Virus record (IMG/VR): IMGVR_UViG_3300049734_000122
Span: 1 to 26,486 of that record
Reading direction: 5' to 3' (one strand)
Source: a virus
DNA: 26,486 bases
Positions 1 through 6,735 of this stretch are shown one piece after another (the first letter of the stretch is position 1; the number at the start of each line of letters is the position of its first letter). Position numbers and translations under genes: made by a program. The notes below the pieces were generated by a model. The model made no database searches and was not told where the DNA came from. It saw nothing but the letters and a program-made list of their open reading frames with translations.

Positions 1-21
1 GGCGCCCCACTCGGTGGGGGT

Positions 22-696
22 ATGCGCCCGTCCCCCGCGCCCCCCCCCCACGGCTCGACCGACCCGACGCCGGGCTCGTATGTCGGGACGCCGGATCTCA
101 CCATTGCGCCCGAGTGGCGCGGCGAGCGGTGTTTCATCATTGGCGGCGGCGAAAGCGTGACCGCGCAACGGCCGACGATCCCGCACCTCCGCGGGCGCTT
201 TATCGCGATCAAGCAAGCGGTCGCCCTCCGGCCCGATGCCGATGTGATGTTCGTGTCGGGCAAGCGCGCATACGAAATTTGCGCGCCGGTGCTCCCGCTG
301 TTTACCGGCAAATACATCATTACGCGCGGCCGCGGGGATCCGCGCTTTCCCGGCCCGGTCTCGCGCATCGGGCGCACCAAAATTGTCGATCGGCTCTGCG
401 AGGATCCGCGCTATGTCGCCGGCCTCGATGCCGGCACCTCGGCGATCAACCTGGCGTACCACTTCGGCGCGACCGAGATCGTGCTCCTCGGGCTCGACTA
501 TTGCGGTGCCCGCTGGTGTAACGGCGAGTACCCGCATTTTCAGCCGGTGCCGCCAAGCGAACATCACCGCCGGCACCTCGCGTGCCTCCCGCGGTTTGCC
601 GCGGATCTCAAGAAAAAAGGGATCCGGGTGATCAACACCTCGCGCCGCTCGCGCGCGACGATGTTCGAAAAACGCTCGCTTGAGGCCTTCCTATGA
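22..696 (+). CDS. Rossmann-type glycan/sugar enzyme, DUF115-like (phage)
   Basis: 224 aa. A nucleotide-binding-like opening (CFIIGGGES, residues 37-45) and a later segment (TSAINLAYHFGATEIVLLGLD, about 139-159) match the pattern of Rossmann-like DUF115/MptE-type and sialyltransferase-like proteins often found in phages; I recognise this only from motif style. It is the first of seven overlapping genes for sugar or methyl transfer and its stop overlaps the next start by ATGA (693-696). ATG at 22 is the first available start, but the frame is open to the window edge and the G-run just before it is too close for a normal ribosome site, so the true start may lie upstream of the window. The first 20 residues are Pro-rich and may be a linker. 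Function inferred, substrate unknown. Confidence 0.6.
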   Translation: MRPSPAPPPHGSTDPTPGSYVGTPDLTIAPEWRGERCFIIGGGESVTAQRPTIPHLRGRFIAIKQAVALRPDADVMFVSGKRAYEICAPVLPLFTGKYIITRGRGDPRFPGPVSRIGRTKIVDRLCEDPRYVAGLDAGTSAINLAYHFGATEIVLLGLDYCGARWCNGEYPHFQPVPPSEHHRRHLACLPRFAADLKKKGIRVINTSRRSRATMFEKRSLEAFL

Positions 697-1229
697 CCGG
701 CGCCTTGATTACGCCGGGGTACTTGTGGGAGCAAAAGCGGCTCCACGCCGAGCCGCGGGGCTACGGGCAACGCGGGCGCAAGTGGGCGGCCGAGGTGGTC
801 GCCCTGGCCTCGGCGTATCGGTGCGCAAGCGTGCTTGATTACGGGTGCGGGGCCGGCTCGCTCGGCGAGGTCTTACGCACGGTGCCGGGGCGCCTCGAGG
901 TGCGCGAATACGATCCCGCGATTCCCGGCAAGGACGGGATCCCGACCGCGGCGGCGGATCTGGTGGTCTGTACCGACGTGCTCGAGCATGTCGAGGCGGC
1001 GACCTTGCCGGCGGTGCTGGCGCACCTCGAGGCGGTGACCGGGCGGGTGCTGTTTGTCGTGATCTCGCTCGTGCCGACCGCGAAAACCCTCTCGACGGGC
1101 GAGCAAGCGCATATCACGTTGCGCCCGGTGGCCTGGTGGCGCGCGGCGCTCGAGGGCGCCGGCTTTGCCGTGGTCGAGGAGCTTCCGATCCGGCCCGATA
1201 AGCAATGGGTGGCGGTGTGCCGATGCTGA
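693..1229 (+). CDS. class I SAM-dependent methyltransferase
   Basis: 178 aa. SAM-binding motif I is clear (VLDYGCGAGS, residues 47-56), followed by an acidic EYDP (72-75) and the post-I/II motif DVLEHVE (95-101). This is the classic Methyltransf_11/23 pattern with a shortened fold. A conserved C-terminal helix region (AHITLRP..WW...L..AGF) resembles methyltransferases acting on sugars or small molecules. The start overlaps the upstream stop (ATGA) and the stop overlaps the next gene, so it belongs to one translationally coupled cassette. The substrate is not visible; the neighbours, all glycosyltransferase- or methyltransferase-like, suggest O-methylation of a glycan. Confidence 0.8.
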   Translation: MTGALITPGYLWEQKRLHAEPRGYGQRGRKWAAEVVALASAYRCASVLDYGCGAGSLGEVLRTVPGRLEVREYDPAIPGKDGIPTAAADLVVCTDVLEHVEAATLPAVLAHLEAVTGRVLFVVISLVPTAKTLSTGEQAHITLRPVAWWRAALEGAGFAVVEELPIRPDKQWVAVCRC

Positions 1230-1909
1230 CGATCGCATGCGTCTTTGTCGAGGGCGAGTACCCCTATACGCCCGAGTACGTGCACCGGTTGTACGCCATG
1301 GCGAAACGCTGGACGCGGCAACCGTTTCAATTCGTGTGCCTCACCGACCGGCCGCACCTGATCACCGATGCGATCCGCACGATCCAAGTCGCACGGATCC
1401 CGCATTGTTGGGCCTTCTGGACAAAAGTACGCCTCTTCGATCCGCGCCTCGGGTTCACGGGCCGTATGCTCGCGATGGATCTCGATTCCCTGATCGTCGG
1501 GCCGCTCGATGACTTCGCCGATTTTCCGGGGCCGCTCGTGCTCGCGACCGATGCCCTGGTCGAGGTGCCCGACGAGGTGGCGCCGCTCGAGGGCGCGCGC
1601 GATCGACACGGGCGGGCGCTCGTCCAGAAATTTCAAGGCTCGATCATGGTCTGGGATGCCGGCGCGGTCGATGATCTGTTTTTGGAGTGGGCGCCGGTGG
1701 TCGCGCGCCGGCTCTCGACCGATCAAGATTGGGTCGGCGAGCAATACCCCTTCGCCGCGCGCGTGCCGCTCGCGTGGACACCGCGGATCTCGCAAATCCG
1801 CGAGGGGCCGATCCCGCCCGAGGCGCGGCTCATCTTCTGCAAAAAACCGAAGAATCACGAGGCCGCCGAGATCTTCCCGTGGGTCGCGGACGTGTGGGGG
1901 GCCGCATGA
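1223..1909 (+). CDS. GT-A-type glycosyltransferase-like protein (copy 1)
   Basis: 228 aa from ATG 1223, chosen because it gives a 7-base overlap with the upstream stop; an ATG at 1205 is also in frame. A metal-binding DxD motif lies in MDLDSL (D86, D88), preceded by a strand carrying VCLTD (38-42), and is followed by FQGSIMVW and a TDQDW motif. These mark a GT-A fold nucleotide-sugar transferase of the GT8-like type. The same motif order occurs in the gene at 3835-4548 (VCVTD, LDLDT, YNGSMI, SDQGW), so the two are paralogues. It is coupled to the next gene by ATGA. The acceptor and sugar donor are unknown. Confidence 0.7.
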   Translation: MLTIACVFVEGEYPYTPEYVHRLYAMAKRWTRQPFQFVCLTDRPHLITDAIRTIQVARIPHCWAFWTKVRLFDPRLGFTGRMLAMDLDSLIVGPLDDFADFPGPLVLATDALVEVPDEVAPLEGARDRHGRALVQKFQGSIMVWDAGAVDDLFLEWAPVVARRLSTDQDWVGEQYPFAARVPLAWTPRISQIREGPIPPEARLIFCKKPKNHEAAEIFPWVADVWGAA

Positions 1910-2517
1910 TCCGCCAAGCGGGGTACTGGTGGCCCGATGATGTCGGCGACGCCTGGCGGCATGCCCTCCGGCACGTCGGATCGCTCGAGTGGGCGATCGC
2001 GGCCTGTCGCGAGCGGCGCACCGCGGTGCAAGCCGGCGGGAATGTGGGCCTCTGGCCGCGCCGGCTCGCGGAAAGTTTCGCGCGCGTCTATACCTTCGAA
2101 CCGGACGCGCGCGCGCGCGCGTGCCTCGAGAAAAACGTGCTCGCTAACGTGATCGTGTCGGCGGCCGCCGTCGGCGAGCGCGCCGGGGTGTGCGCCCTCG
2201 ATCACCGCGGCCTCGGCTCACACCGGATCATCGAGGGCGACGCGGTGCCGGTCGTGCCGATCGACGACCTCGCGCTGACCGATTGCGACCTTTTGCAACT
2301 CGACGTTGAGGGGTACGAGTGGCACGCGCTCGCGGGCGCGCGGGCGACGCTCGCGCGGTGCCGGCCGATCGTGCAAGTCGAGTTACGCGGCTTTACCAAT
2401 AAGTACGGGCAAACCGATCAAGCGGTGCGCCACTTGCTCGCCGGCCTCGAGTATCGGCTCGCGTGCGAGCGGCCGGGATCCGATTTCGTCTTTGTCCCGC
2501 GGCGGGTGACGGCATGA
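1906..2517 (+). CDS. FkbM family methyltransferase
   Basis: 203 aa from ATG 1906, which overlaps the preceding stop by 4 bases. The central QAGGNVGLWPRRLAESF (SAM-binding region), VYTFEPD (acidic residue binding the ribose) and especially LLQLDVEGYEWHALAGA near residue 130 are hallmarks of the FkbM family, which O-methylates hydroxyls, often on sugars. The length is normal for a phage FkbM protein. It lies between two other transferases in the coupled cassette, which supports methylation of a glycan assembled by the neighbouring glycosyltransferases. Confidence 0.85.
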   Translation: MIRQAGYWWPDDVGDAWRHALRHVGSLEWAIAACRERRTAVQAGGNVGLWPRRLAESFARVYTFEPDARARACLEKNVLANVIVSAAAVGERAGVCALDHRGLGSHRIIEGDAVPVVPIDDLALTDCDLLQLDVEGYEWHALAGARATLARCRPIVQVELRGFTNKYGQTDQAVRHLLAGLEYRLACERPGSDFVFVPRRVTA

Positions 2518-3053
2518 CGATCCCCGAATTCGACGCGATCGTGGCGACTACGCCGTACGTCAAGAGCGGGATGTTTTTCTCCGAACTGTATTTATTTCTG
2601 TCGCTGTGCAAGCAATTGGCCGTCGATCTGATCATCGAGTCGGGCGTGAAAAACGGCAACTCGACGCGGACCCTCGCGGCCGCGGCCGGCGTGCCCGTGA
2701 TCGCGATCGACTTCAAAAACTTTTGCGCGCCGCTCGCCGGGGTCGAGTTTCGCAAGGGCGACGCGCGCGAGATCGTGCCGGTGCTCCTCGCCGAGCACAC
2801 CGACCGGCGGATCGGGATTCTCCTCGACGGGCCGAAAAACGACAAGGGGCGCGCGCTCAAAGATCGGTGCCTGACCTTTCCGCACGTGCGGATCGTGGCC
2901 TGTCACGACACCTTACCGGGGTTTGGCGAAACGGTGCACAGTCACGATCCCGCGATGCGCGCGGCTCACGCCGCGCTCGATCGCCATATCCCCGATCCCT
3001 TTTACTCGGCGGCGCCCAATGGGCCCGGCCTCGGCGTATGGGTGGCCGCATGA
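2514..3053 (+). CDS. SAM methyltransferase-like protein
   Basis: 179 aa from ATG 2514 (ATGA overlap with the previous stop). It has an IIESGVKNGNST glycine-type loop (40-51), a following acidic strand AIDF (64-67), KGDA (81-84) and LLDGPK (103-108), the order seen in Methyltransf_24/TylF-like and cephalosporin-hydroxylase-like SAM enzymes. The usual E/D-x-G-x-x-x-G spacing is kept. A later CHDT and a histidine-rich stretch could bind metal, as in TylF-type O-methyltransferases. It is the third methyltransferase-like gene of the cassette. Substrate unknown. Confidence 0.65.
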   Translation: MTIPEFDAIVATTPYVKSGMFFSELYLFLSLCKQLAVDLIIESGVKNGNSTRTLAAAAGVPVIAIDFKNFCAPLAGVEFRKGDAREIVPVLLAEHTDRRIGILLDGPKNDKGRALKDRCLTFPHVRIVACHDTLPGFGETVHSHDPAMRAAHAALDRHIPDPFYSAAPNGPGLGVWVAA

Positions 3054-3838
3054 AAGGGCGCGCGTTGACCCTCGTCTTGCCCTACTACCGCAACCGCGGC
3101 ATGTTGCGCGAGCAACAAGCGATCTGGTCAAGCTATCCCGACCCGCTCAAAGCGCGCTTGCATGTGATCGTGGTCGATGACGGCTCGCCGGCCGATGAGG
3201 ACGCGCGCGCGGCCTTCGCGATCGTGCCCGGCCTGGCGTCTCAACGGCTGTTTCGGATCGGGGTCGACATCCGATGGAATTGGCTGGCATGCCGCAACCT
3301 CGGCATGTCGAAGGCCTCGACCGAGTGGGTACTCCTGACCGACATGGATCACGCGATGCCGGTCGAGACCTTGCACGCGCTCACGTCAAAGAAACTCGAC
3401 GATGCGCACGTGTACCGCCTCTCGCGGGTCGACGCGCCGCATCCCTGGCCGTATTCCCTCGAGGCGTGCACGGTGCGCCGGCGCAAGGATGGCTCAATCC
3501 ACATACATCCGAATACCTGGCTGATGACGGTCGACATGTTCGATCGTGTCGGCGGCTACGATGAGCGGCTCTCCGGGTGCTACGGGACGGACGGCGAATT
3601 TCGCGCGCGCGTGACCGCGGCCGCCGGCGTGATCATGCGCGACGAGCCCTTGATCCGCTATCCGCGCGAGGTGATCGCCGATGCCTCGACGGTCGGGTTT
3701 ACGCGCAAACACGATCCCGACAATGACGCCGAATTGAGCCGGCGCCGCCTCGCGCGCGAGGCGCAACAAGGCTGGCGGCCGTTGCGGCTGTCGTTTCCCT
3801 GGACCCTCGAGGTCGAGGCCGGCGAGGTGACGCCATGA
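3050..3838 (+). CDS. family 2 glycosyltransferase
   Basis: 262 aa from ATG 3050, overlapping the previous stop by ATGA. A textbook GT2 signature is present: LTLVLPYYRNR at the N-terminus, VVDDGSP (41-47), an ACRNLGM segment, and the DxD-like LLTDMDH (about 95-101), with an acceptor-side GGYDERLSGCYGTDGEF. No membrane segment is visible, so it acts in the cytoplasm, probably transferring a sugar from a nucleotide donor to a glycan or a virion protein. The stop overlaps the start of the next transferase gene. Confidence 0.85.
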   Translation: MKGRALTLVLPYYRNRGMLREQQAIWSSYPDPLKARLHVIVVDDGSPADEDARAAFAIVPGLASQRLFRIGVDIRWNWLACRNLGMSKASTEWVLLTDMDHAMPVETLHALTSKKLDDAHVYRLSRVDAPHPWPYSLEACTVRRRKDGSIHIHPNTWLMTVDMFDRVGGYDERLSGCYGTDGEFRARVTAAAGVIMRDEPLIRYPREVIADASTVGFTRKHDPDNDAELSRRRLAREAQQGWRPLRLSFPWTLEVEAGEVTP

Positions 3839-4548
3839 GGCCGGCCGCGGTGATCACGTGGAAATGGCGGCCGATCAGCCGGAACTATCGATCGACGTTT
3901 CGCGCCGAGACGGTCAACACGCTGTTTCGGATGGTACGCCGGCACTACCCCGAGCCCTTTCGCGCGGTGTGCGTCACCGACGATCCGCACGGGATCGATC
4001 CGTCGATCGAGATCGTGCCGATCGGCGATCACCTCGCCACGATCCCCAACCCGCACGGGGCCCAGAATCCAAGCTGCTACCGGCGGCTTCGGATGTTTGC
4101 GCCCGAGGCGGCCGACACCTTCGGGCCGCGGTTTGTCTCGCTCGACCTCGACACGGTGATCACCGGCGACCTCGTGCCCTTGTGGGATCGGCCCGAGGAG
4201 TTTGTCGCCTGGGGGGATACCAACCGCGGGACGCATTACAACGGCTCAATGATCCTCTTGACCGCCGGCGCGCGGCCGCGGGTGTGGCAAACCTTCGATC
4301 CGCGCGACTCCCCACGCAAAGCGAAGGCGGCCGGCTGTTTCGGATCCGATCAAGGTTGGATTTCCTATTGTCTCGGGCCCGGTGAGGCGCGATGGGGCCG
4401 GGCCGACGGCGTGTACTCCTATCGCAACGACATCAAACGATCGGGGCGCTTGCCGGCCGGCGCGCGCATTGTGTTTTTTCACGGGCGGATCGATCCCTGG
4501 GCCCGCGAGGCGCAAGCCCTCGACTGGGTACGCGAGGCCTGGCACTAA
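3835..4548 (+). CDS. GT-A-type glycosyltransferase-like protein (copy 2)
   Basis: 237 aa. It carries VCVTDD (45-50), a DxD in LDLDTV (D104, D106), YNGSMI (135-140), GSDQGW (170-175) and a C-terminal FFHGRIDPW. The motif order matches the gene at 1223-1909, making the pair ancient paralogues rather than a recent duplication, because the sequences are well diverged. The start overlaps the GT2 stop (ATGA). It is the last gene of the sugar cassette: its TAA shares its final base with the ATG of the tail terminator gene, which ties the cassette to the tail operon. Donor and acceptor unknown. Confidence 0.7.
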   Translation: MRPAAVITWKWRPISRNYRSTFRAETVNTLFRMVRRHYPEPFRAVCVTDDPHGIDPSIEIVPIGDHLATIPNPHGAQNPSCYRRLRMFAPEAADTFGPRFVSLDLDTVITGDLVPLWDRPEEFVAWGDTNRGTHYNGSMILLTAGARPRVWQTFDPRDSPRKAKAAGCFGSDQGWISYCLGPGEARWGRADGVYSYRNDIKRSGRLPAGARIVFFHGRIDPWAREAQALDWVREAWH

Positions 4549-4997
4549 TGGACGTGTTTTCGATGGTGCGCGCGTACATCCTGGCCGACCCGGCGATCAC
4601 GGCTCAGATCGGGACGCGTCTGTACCCGATCAAATTGCCGCAAGCGCCGACGTTTCCCGCGATGACGATGCAGCGGATCAGTAATTTTCCGGCCTCGTCG
4701 CTCCGCGGTCGCGCGAGCTTGGCCCGGCCGCGCTATCAATTCGACGTGTGGACGAAAGAGGGCACAAGCTCGGCGTTTTCGAGCACGCAAACCATCGGCA
4801 ATTTGTTACGGGCGCGACTCGAGGCCGCCAACGTCGATCTCCTCGATGAAAGCGTGTCACCGGCCGAGTATCGGCGCTTTGCGTTTGATTTCGACACCGA
4901 CCGCGACTTGTACGAGACCGATGTCAACGGAGGGTACTTTCGGTATTCGGCAGATTACTTGATTTGGCATCAAACCGGGGAAGGCCCGACAACGTAA
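4548..4997 (+). CDS. tail terminator / tail completion protein (DUF3168-like)
   Basis: 149 aa, starting at ATG 4548 inside the stop of the previous gene. The protein opens with a short helix, then LADPAITAQIGTRLYPIKLP, a proline, MTMQRIS, RPRYQFDVWT and a helix with TIGNLLRARLE. This is the layout of the DUF3168/gp17 family, which caps the tail tube and joins it to the head in siphoviruses. It lies directly before the tail tube gene, the usual place for this family. Its start depends on coupling, as no separate ribosome site is evident. Confidence 0.75.
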   Translation: MDVFSMVRAYILADPAITAQIGTRLYPIKLPQAPTFPAMTMQRISNFPASSLRGRASLARPRYQFDVWTKEGTSSAFSSTQTIGNLLRARLEAANVDLLDESVSPAEYRRFAFDFDTDRDLYETDVNGGYFRYSADYLIWHQTGEGPTT

Positions 4998-5009
4998 ACG
5001 GAGGACATC

Positions 5010-5561
5010 ATGAAGCGATGGGATTTCAAGGGCGGGATTTTTGTACGGATCGGGCGAATGTGGATCGGGCTCGTGCCGGCCTGGCCCGCGATCTACTGGT
5101 GCCCGGTGATTGCCGGCGGATCGGATGGCATGCCGGCGCAAGGCTCGTACCTGCTGATGGCCGCGAATGCCGGCGAGTCGCCCGATAGTCTGCAAGAAAT
5201 TTCGGAGGTGACGAGTATCAGCGGGGGCGGCGGCACGACCGAGCGGATCGACTTTACGCACCTTCGAAGCCCTGGCCGGCGGCGCGAGTACAAACCGAGC
5301 TTTATCGATTCGGGGATCTTGTCGTTCACGATTCAATACATTCCGGCCGACGCCTCGCACATTGCGATCCTCGCGTACCTCGACTCGCAGGAGGAATTTG
5401 TCATGCGCGAGGTCTTCCCCGACGCGACCGGGTGGGATTACTACGGGTACATCGCGAGTGTCGAGAAAACCGGGCAAGACGTGGGCGGGAAAATTCTCCT
5501 GAATGTGACGTACCAGATCACCGGCGCGATCGACTTTACGGGCACGGGCTCGCCGGCCTAA
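5010..5561 (+). CDS. major tail tube protein
   Basis: 183 aa. Residues about 41-183 show the lambda gpV/TP901-like tail tube pattern: ISEVTSISGGGGTTERIDFTHL, SPGRRREY, GILSFTIQYIPADASH, then YYGYIASVEK and a closing TYQITG. It polymerises into hexameric rings around the tape measure. A GGAGG site 5 bases upstream supports ATG 5010, which adds about 40 mostly hydrophobic and Trp-rich residues not usual for the family; an internal ATG at 5130 would give the usual N-terminus but has a weak ribosome site. It follows the tail terminator and precedes the chaperone genes, the usual order. Confidence 0.8.
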   Translation: MKRWDFKGGIFVRIGRMWIGLVPAWPAIYWCPVIAGGSDGMPAQGSYLLMAANAGESPDSLQEISEVTSISGGGGTTERIDFTHLRSPGRRREYKPSFIDSGILSFTIQYIPADASHIAILAYLDSQEEFVMREVFPDATGWDYYGYIASVEKTGQDVGGKILLNVTYQITGAIDFTGTGSPA

Positions 5562-5571
5562 GGGGGGCAAC

Positions 5572-6015
5572 GTGGCGGCGAATAGACAACGGGCCGAGGT
5601 CGAGATCAAGGGCTCCGACGGCACGGCGTACCGCTTCCGGCTCGGCACCGGCGCGATCTGCCGGCTCGAGGACACCCTCGATCTCGACGTGATGGCCCTG
5701 TTTGAAAAACTGCAACAGGGAAAAATCCGGCTCGGCATGGTGCGCGAGTTTGTCAAGGTAAGCGCGGTCGATCATCCCGACATGGACAACGACACCGCCA
5801 ACGGGCTGATCGACGATCTCGGGGTCGTGCCGGTGCTTAACGCGATGACCGATAGCATTTTGCTGACGTTCAATATCGAGACGCCGGCGGCGACCACGAA
5901 AGGCGGCAAGCCCAACGGGGCCGAGGCGGCGCCGGCAAACCCTCTCCCGCCGAGCGCAAAGCGGCGACGGGGTGGCGCGGACACCTCGAGCGCGCCGCCG
6001 CGCTCGGCGCATTAA
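5572..6015 (+). CDS. tail assembly chaperone, short form (gpG-like)
   Basis: 147 aa, GTG start preceded by AGGGGGG. The first 110 residues form a compact alpha/beta protein (VEIKGSDGTAYRFRLGTGAICRLE...); the last 35 are low-complexity Pro/Ala/Arg. The position between tail tube and tape measure is that of the lambda G gene. The slippery heptamer AAACCCT at 5937-5943 lies in frame as GCA AAC CCT, and the -1 frame stays open from 5856 to 6338. The short form stops at 6015. The full fusion would be 255 aa (124 + 131). Such chaperones bind the tape measure during tail assembly and do not stay in the virion. Confidence 0.75.
   Translation: MAANRQRAEVEIKGSDGTAYRFRLGTGAICRLEDTLDLDVMALFEKLQQGKIRLGMVREFVKVSAVDHPDMDNDTANGLIDDLGVVPVLNAMTDSILLTFNIETPAATTKGGKPNGAEAAPANPLPPSAKRRRGGADTSSAPPRSAH
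5937..5943 (+). promoter_or_regulatory. programmed -1 ribosomal frameshift site
   Basis: AAACCCT reads A AAC CCT in the frame of the chaperone gene, the X XXY YYZ form required for tandem -1 slippage. Both tRNAs can re-pair after moving back one base (AAA, CCC). A 5-bp stem CGCCG (5948-5952) with CGGCG (5962-5966) starts four bases downstream, and a perfect 8-bp hairpin with a 4-base loop lies at 5987-6006. The same arrangement between lambda G and T controls the ratio of the two products. The efficiency cannot be seen from sequence. Confidence 0.65.
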
Positions 6016-6032
6016 CGATCGGGCCGGCGGAT

Positions 6033-6338
6033 GTGTGGGATCTCTCGCCCGGCGAGCTACACGCCGCGATGAGCGGCGCCTCGACGTTGCGAACATGGTG
6101 GTACGAACTCGCGTTATACACGGCGTGGCATACGGCGGCGTTTGCGGCGCAAGCCATGGCCGGCAAGCTCGGGCCCTGGTCGGAGTACCGCGCGCGCGTG
6201 GTGCACGGTGATCCCGAGCGGGCGGCGCCGGGGCCTTCGTGGCAAGTGCAAAAGGCCGAACGGCAACGCCAAATGAATTTACATCGGCGCCACCTCGCAC
6301 AACGGGGCGCCCTCACGAGGAAACCGGCCCATGGCTAA
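6033..6338 (+). CDS. tail assembly chaperone, frameshift extension (gpT-like)
   Basis: 101 aa if read from GTG 6033, but this frame is open from 5856 and the translation before the GTG reads like protein (HLERAAALGALTIGPADVWD), so it is probably not translated alone: it is the C-terminal part of a -1 frameshift fusion with the gene at 5572. The extension begins at 5943 and adds 131 residues with WWYELALYTAWHTAAFA and a basic tail. The GPADVWDLSPGEL segment resembles the short T-domain proteins (DUF2376/Phage_TAC-like) of siphoviruses. Its stop overlaps the next gene by 8 bases. Confidence 0.7.
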   Translation: MWDLSPGELHAAMSGASTLRTWWYELALYTAWHTAAFAAQAMAGKLGPWSEYRARVVHGDPERAAPGPSWQVQKAERQRQMNLHRRHLAQRGALTRKPAHG

Positions 6339-6735
6339 AACCCTTGGCCCGACCTTTTCGTTTCAAGGCCTCCCCGGCTTTAAGGATCTCCTCGAGCGGG
6401 CAACCGATGAGGTGCGCGCGAAGGTGTACGCGCTGATGGAACAAACCGCGCTCGACGTACGCGACACCGCGCGCGCGCATGTCGACGTGGACGACGGCGA
6501 TCTGCGCGACAACATCATCACCGAGGGGAAAGGCAAATTCTGGCGGGTGGGGATCTCTGACGCGGTGATCTCGCGCCGCGGCGGCGATCGGATCCATCAA
6601 CGGCCGTTTATTTACGGCTGGATTCAGGAATACGGCAACAAAGATCAGCCGGCGGATCCCTTCATGCGCCCGGCGGCCGATACGCACCTCGCCCGCTTTC
6701 AAAGTCGCTTGCCGGATATTACGAAGGTGATCTAA
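6331..6735 (+). CDS. HK97 gp10-like head-tail/tail component
   Basis: 134 aa. The helix-rich N-terminus with ALDVRDTARAHVDVDDGDLRDNI, a beta section and the closing YGWIQEYGNKDQPADPFMRPA are the signature of the HK97 gp10/neck family (DLR.S near the middle and P.PF..PA near the end). These proteins act at the neck or tail completion and usually sit upstream of the tail terminator; here the gene lies between chaperone and tape measure, an unusual order. It overlaps the chaperone stop by 8 bases and ends directly before the tape measure ATG. Confidence 0.75.
   Translation: MAKTLGPTFSFQGLPGFKDLLERATDEVRAKVYALMEQTALDVRDTARAHVDVDDGDLRDNIITEGKGKFWRVGISDAVISRRGGDRIHQRPFIYGWIQEYGNKDQPADPFMRPAADTHLARFQSRLPDITKVI

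Noticed and set aside
839-1858. Long minus-strand open frame opposite the methyltransferase and glycosyltransferase genes
   Set aside because: It lies antisense to two well-supported genes, is Arg/His/Asp-rich without motifs, and is a frame effect of GC-rich coding sequence.
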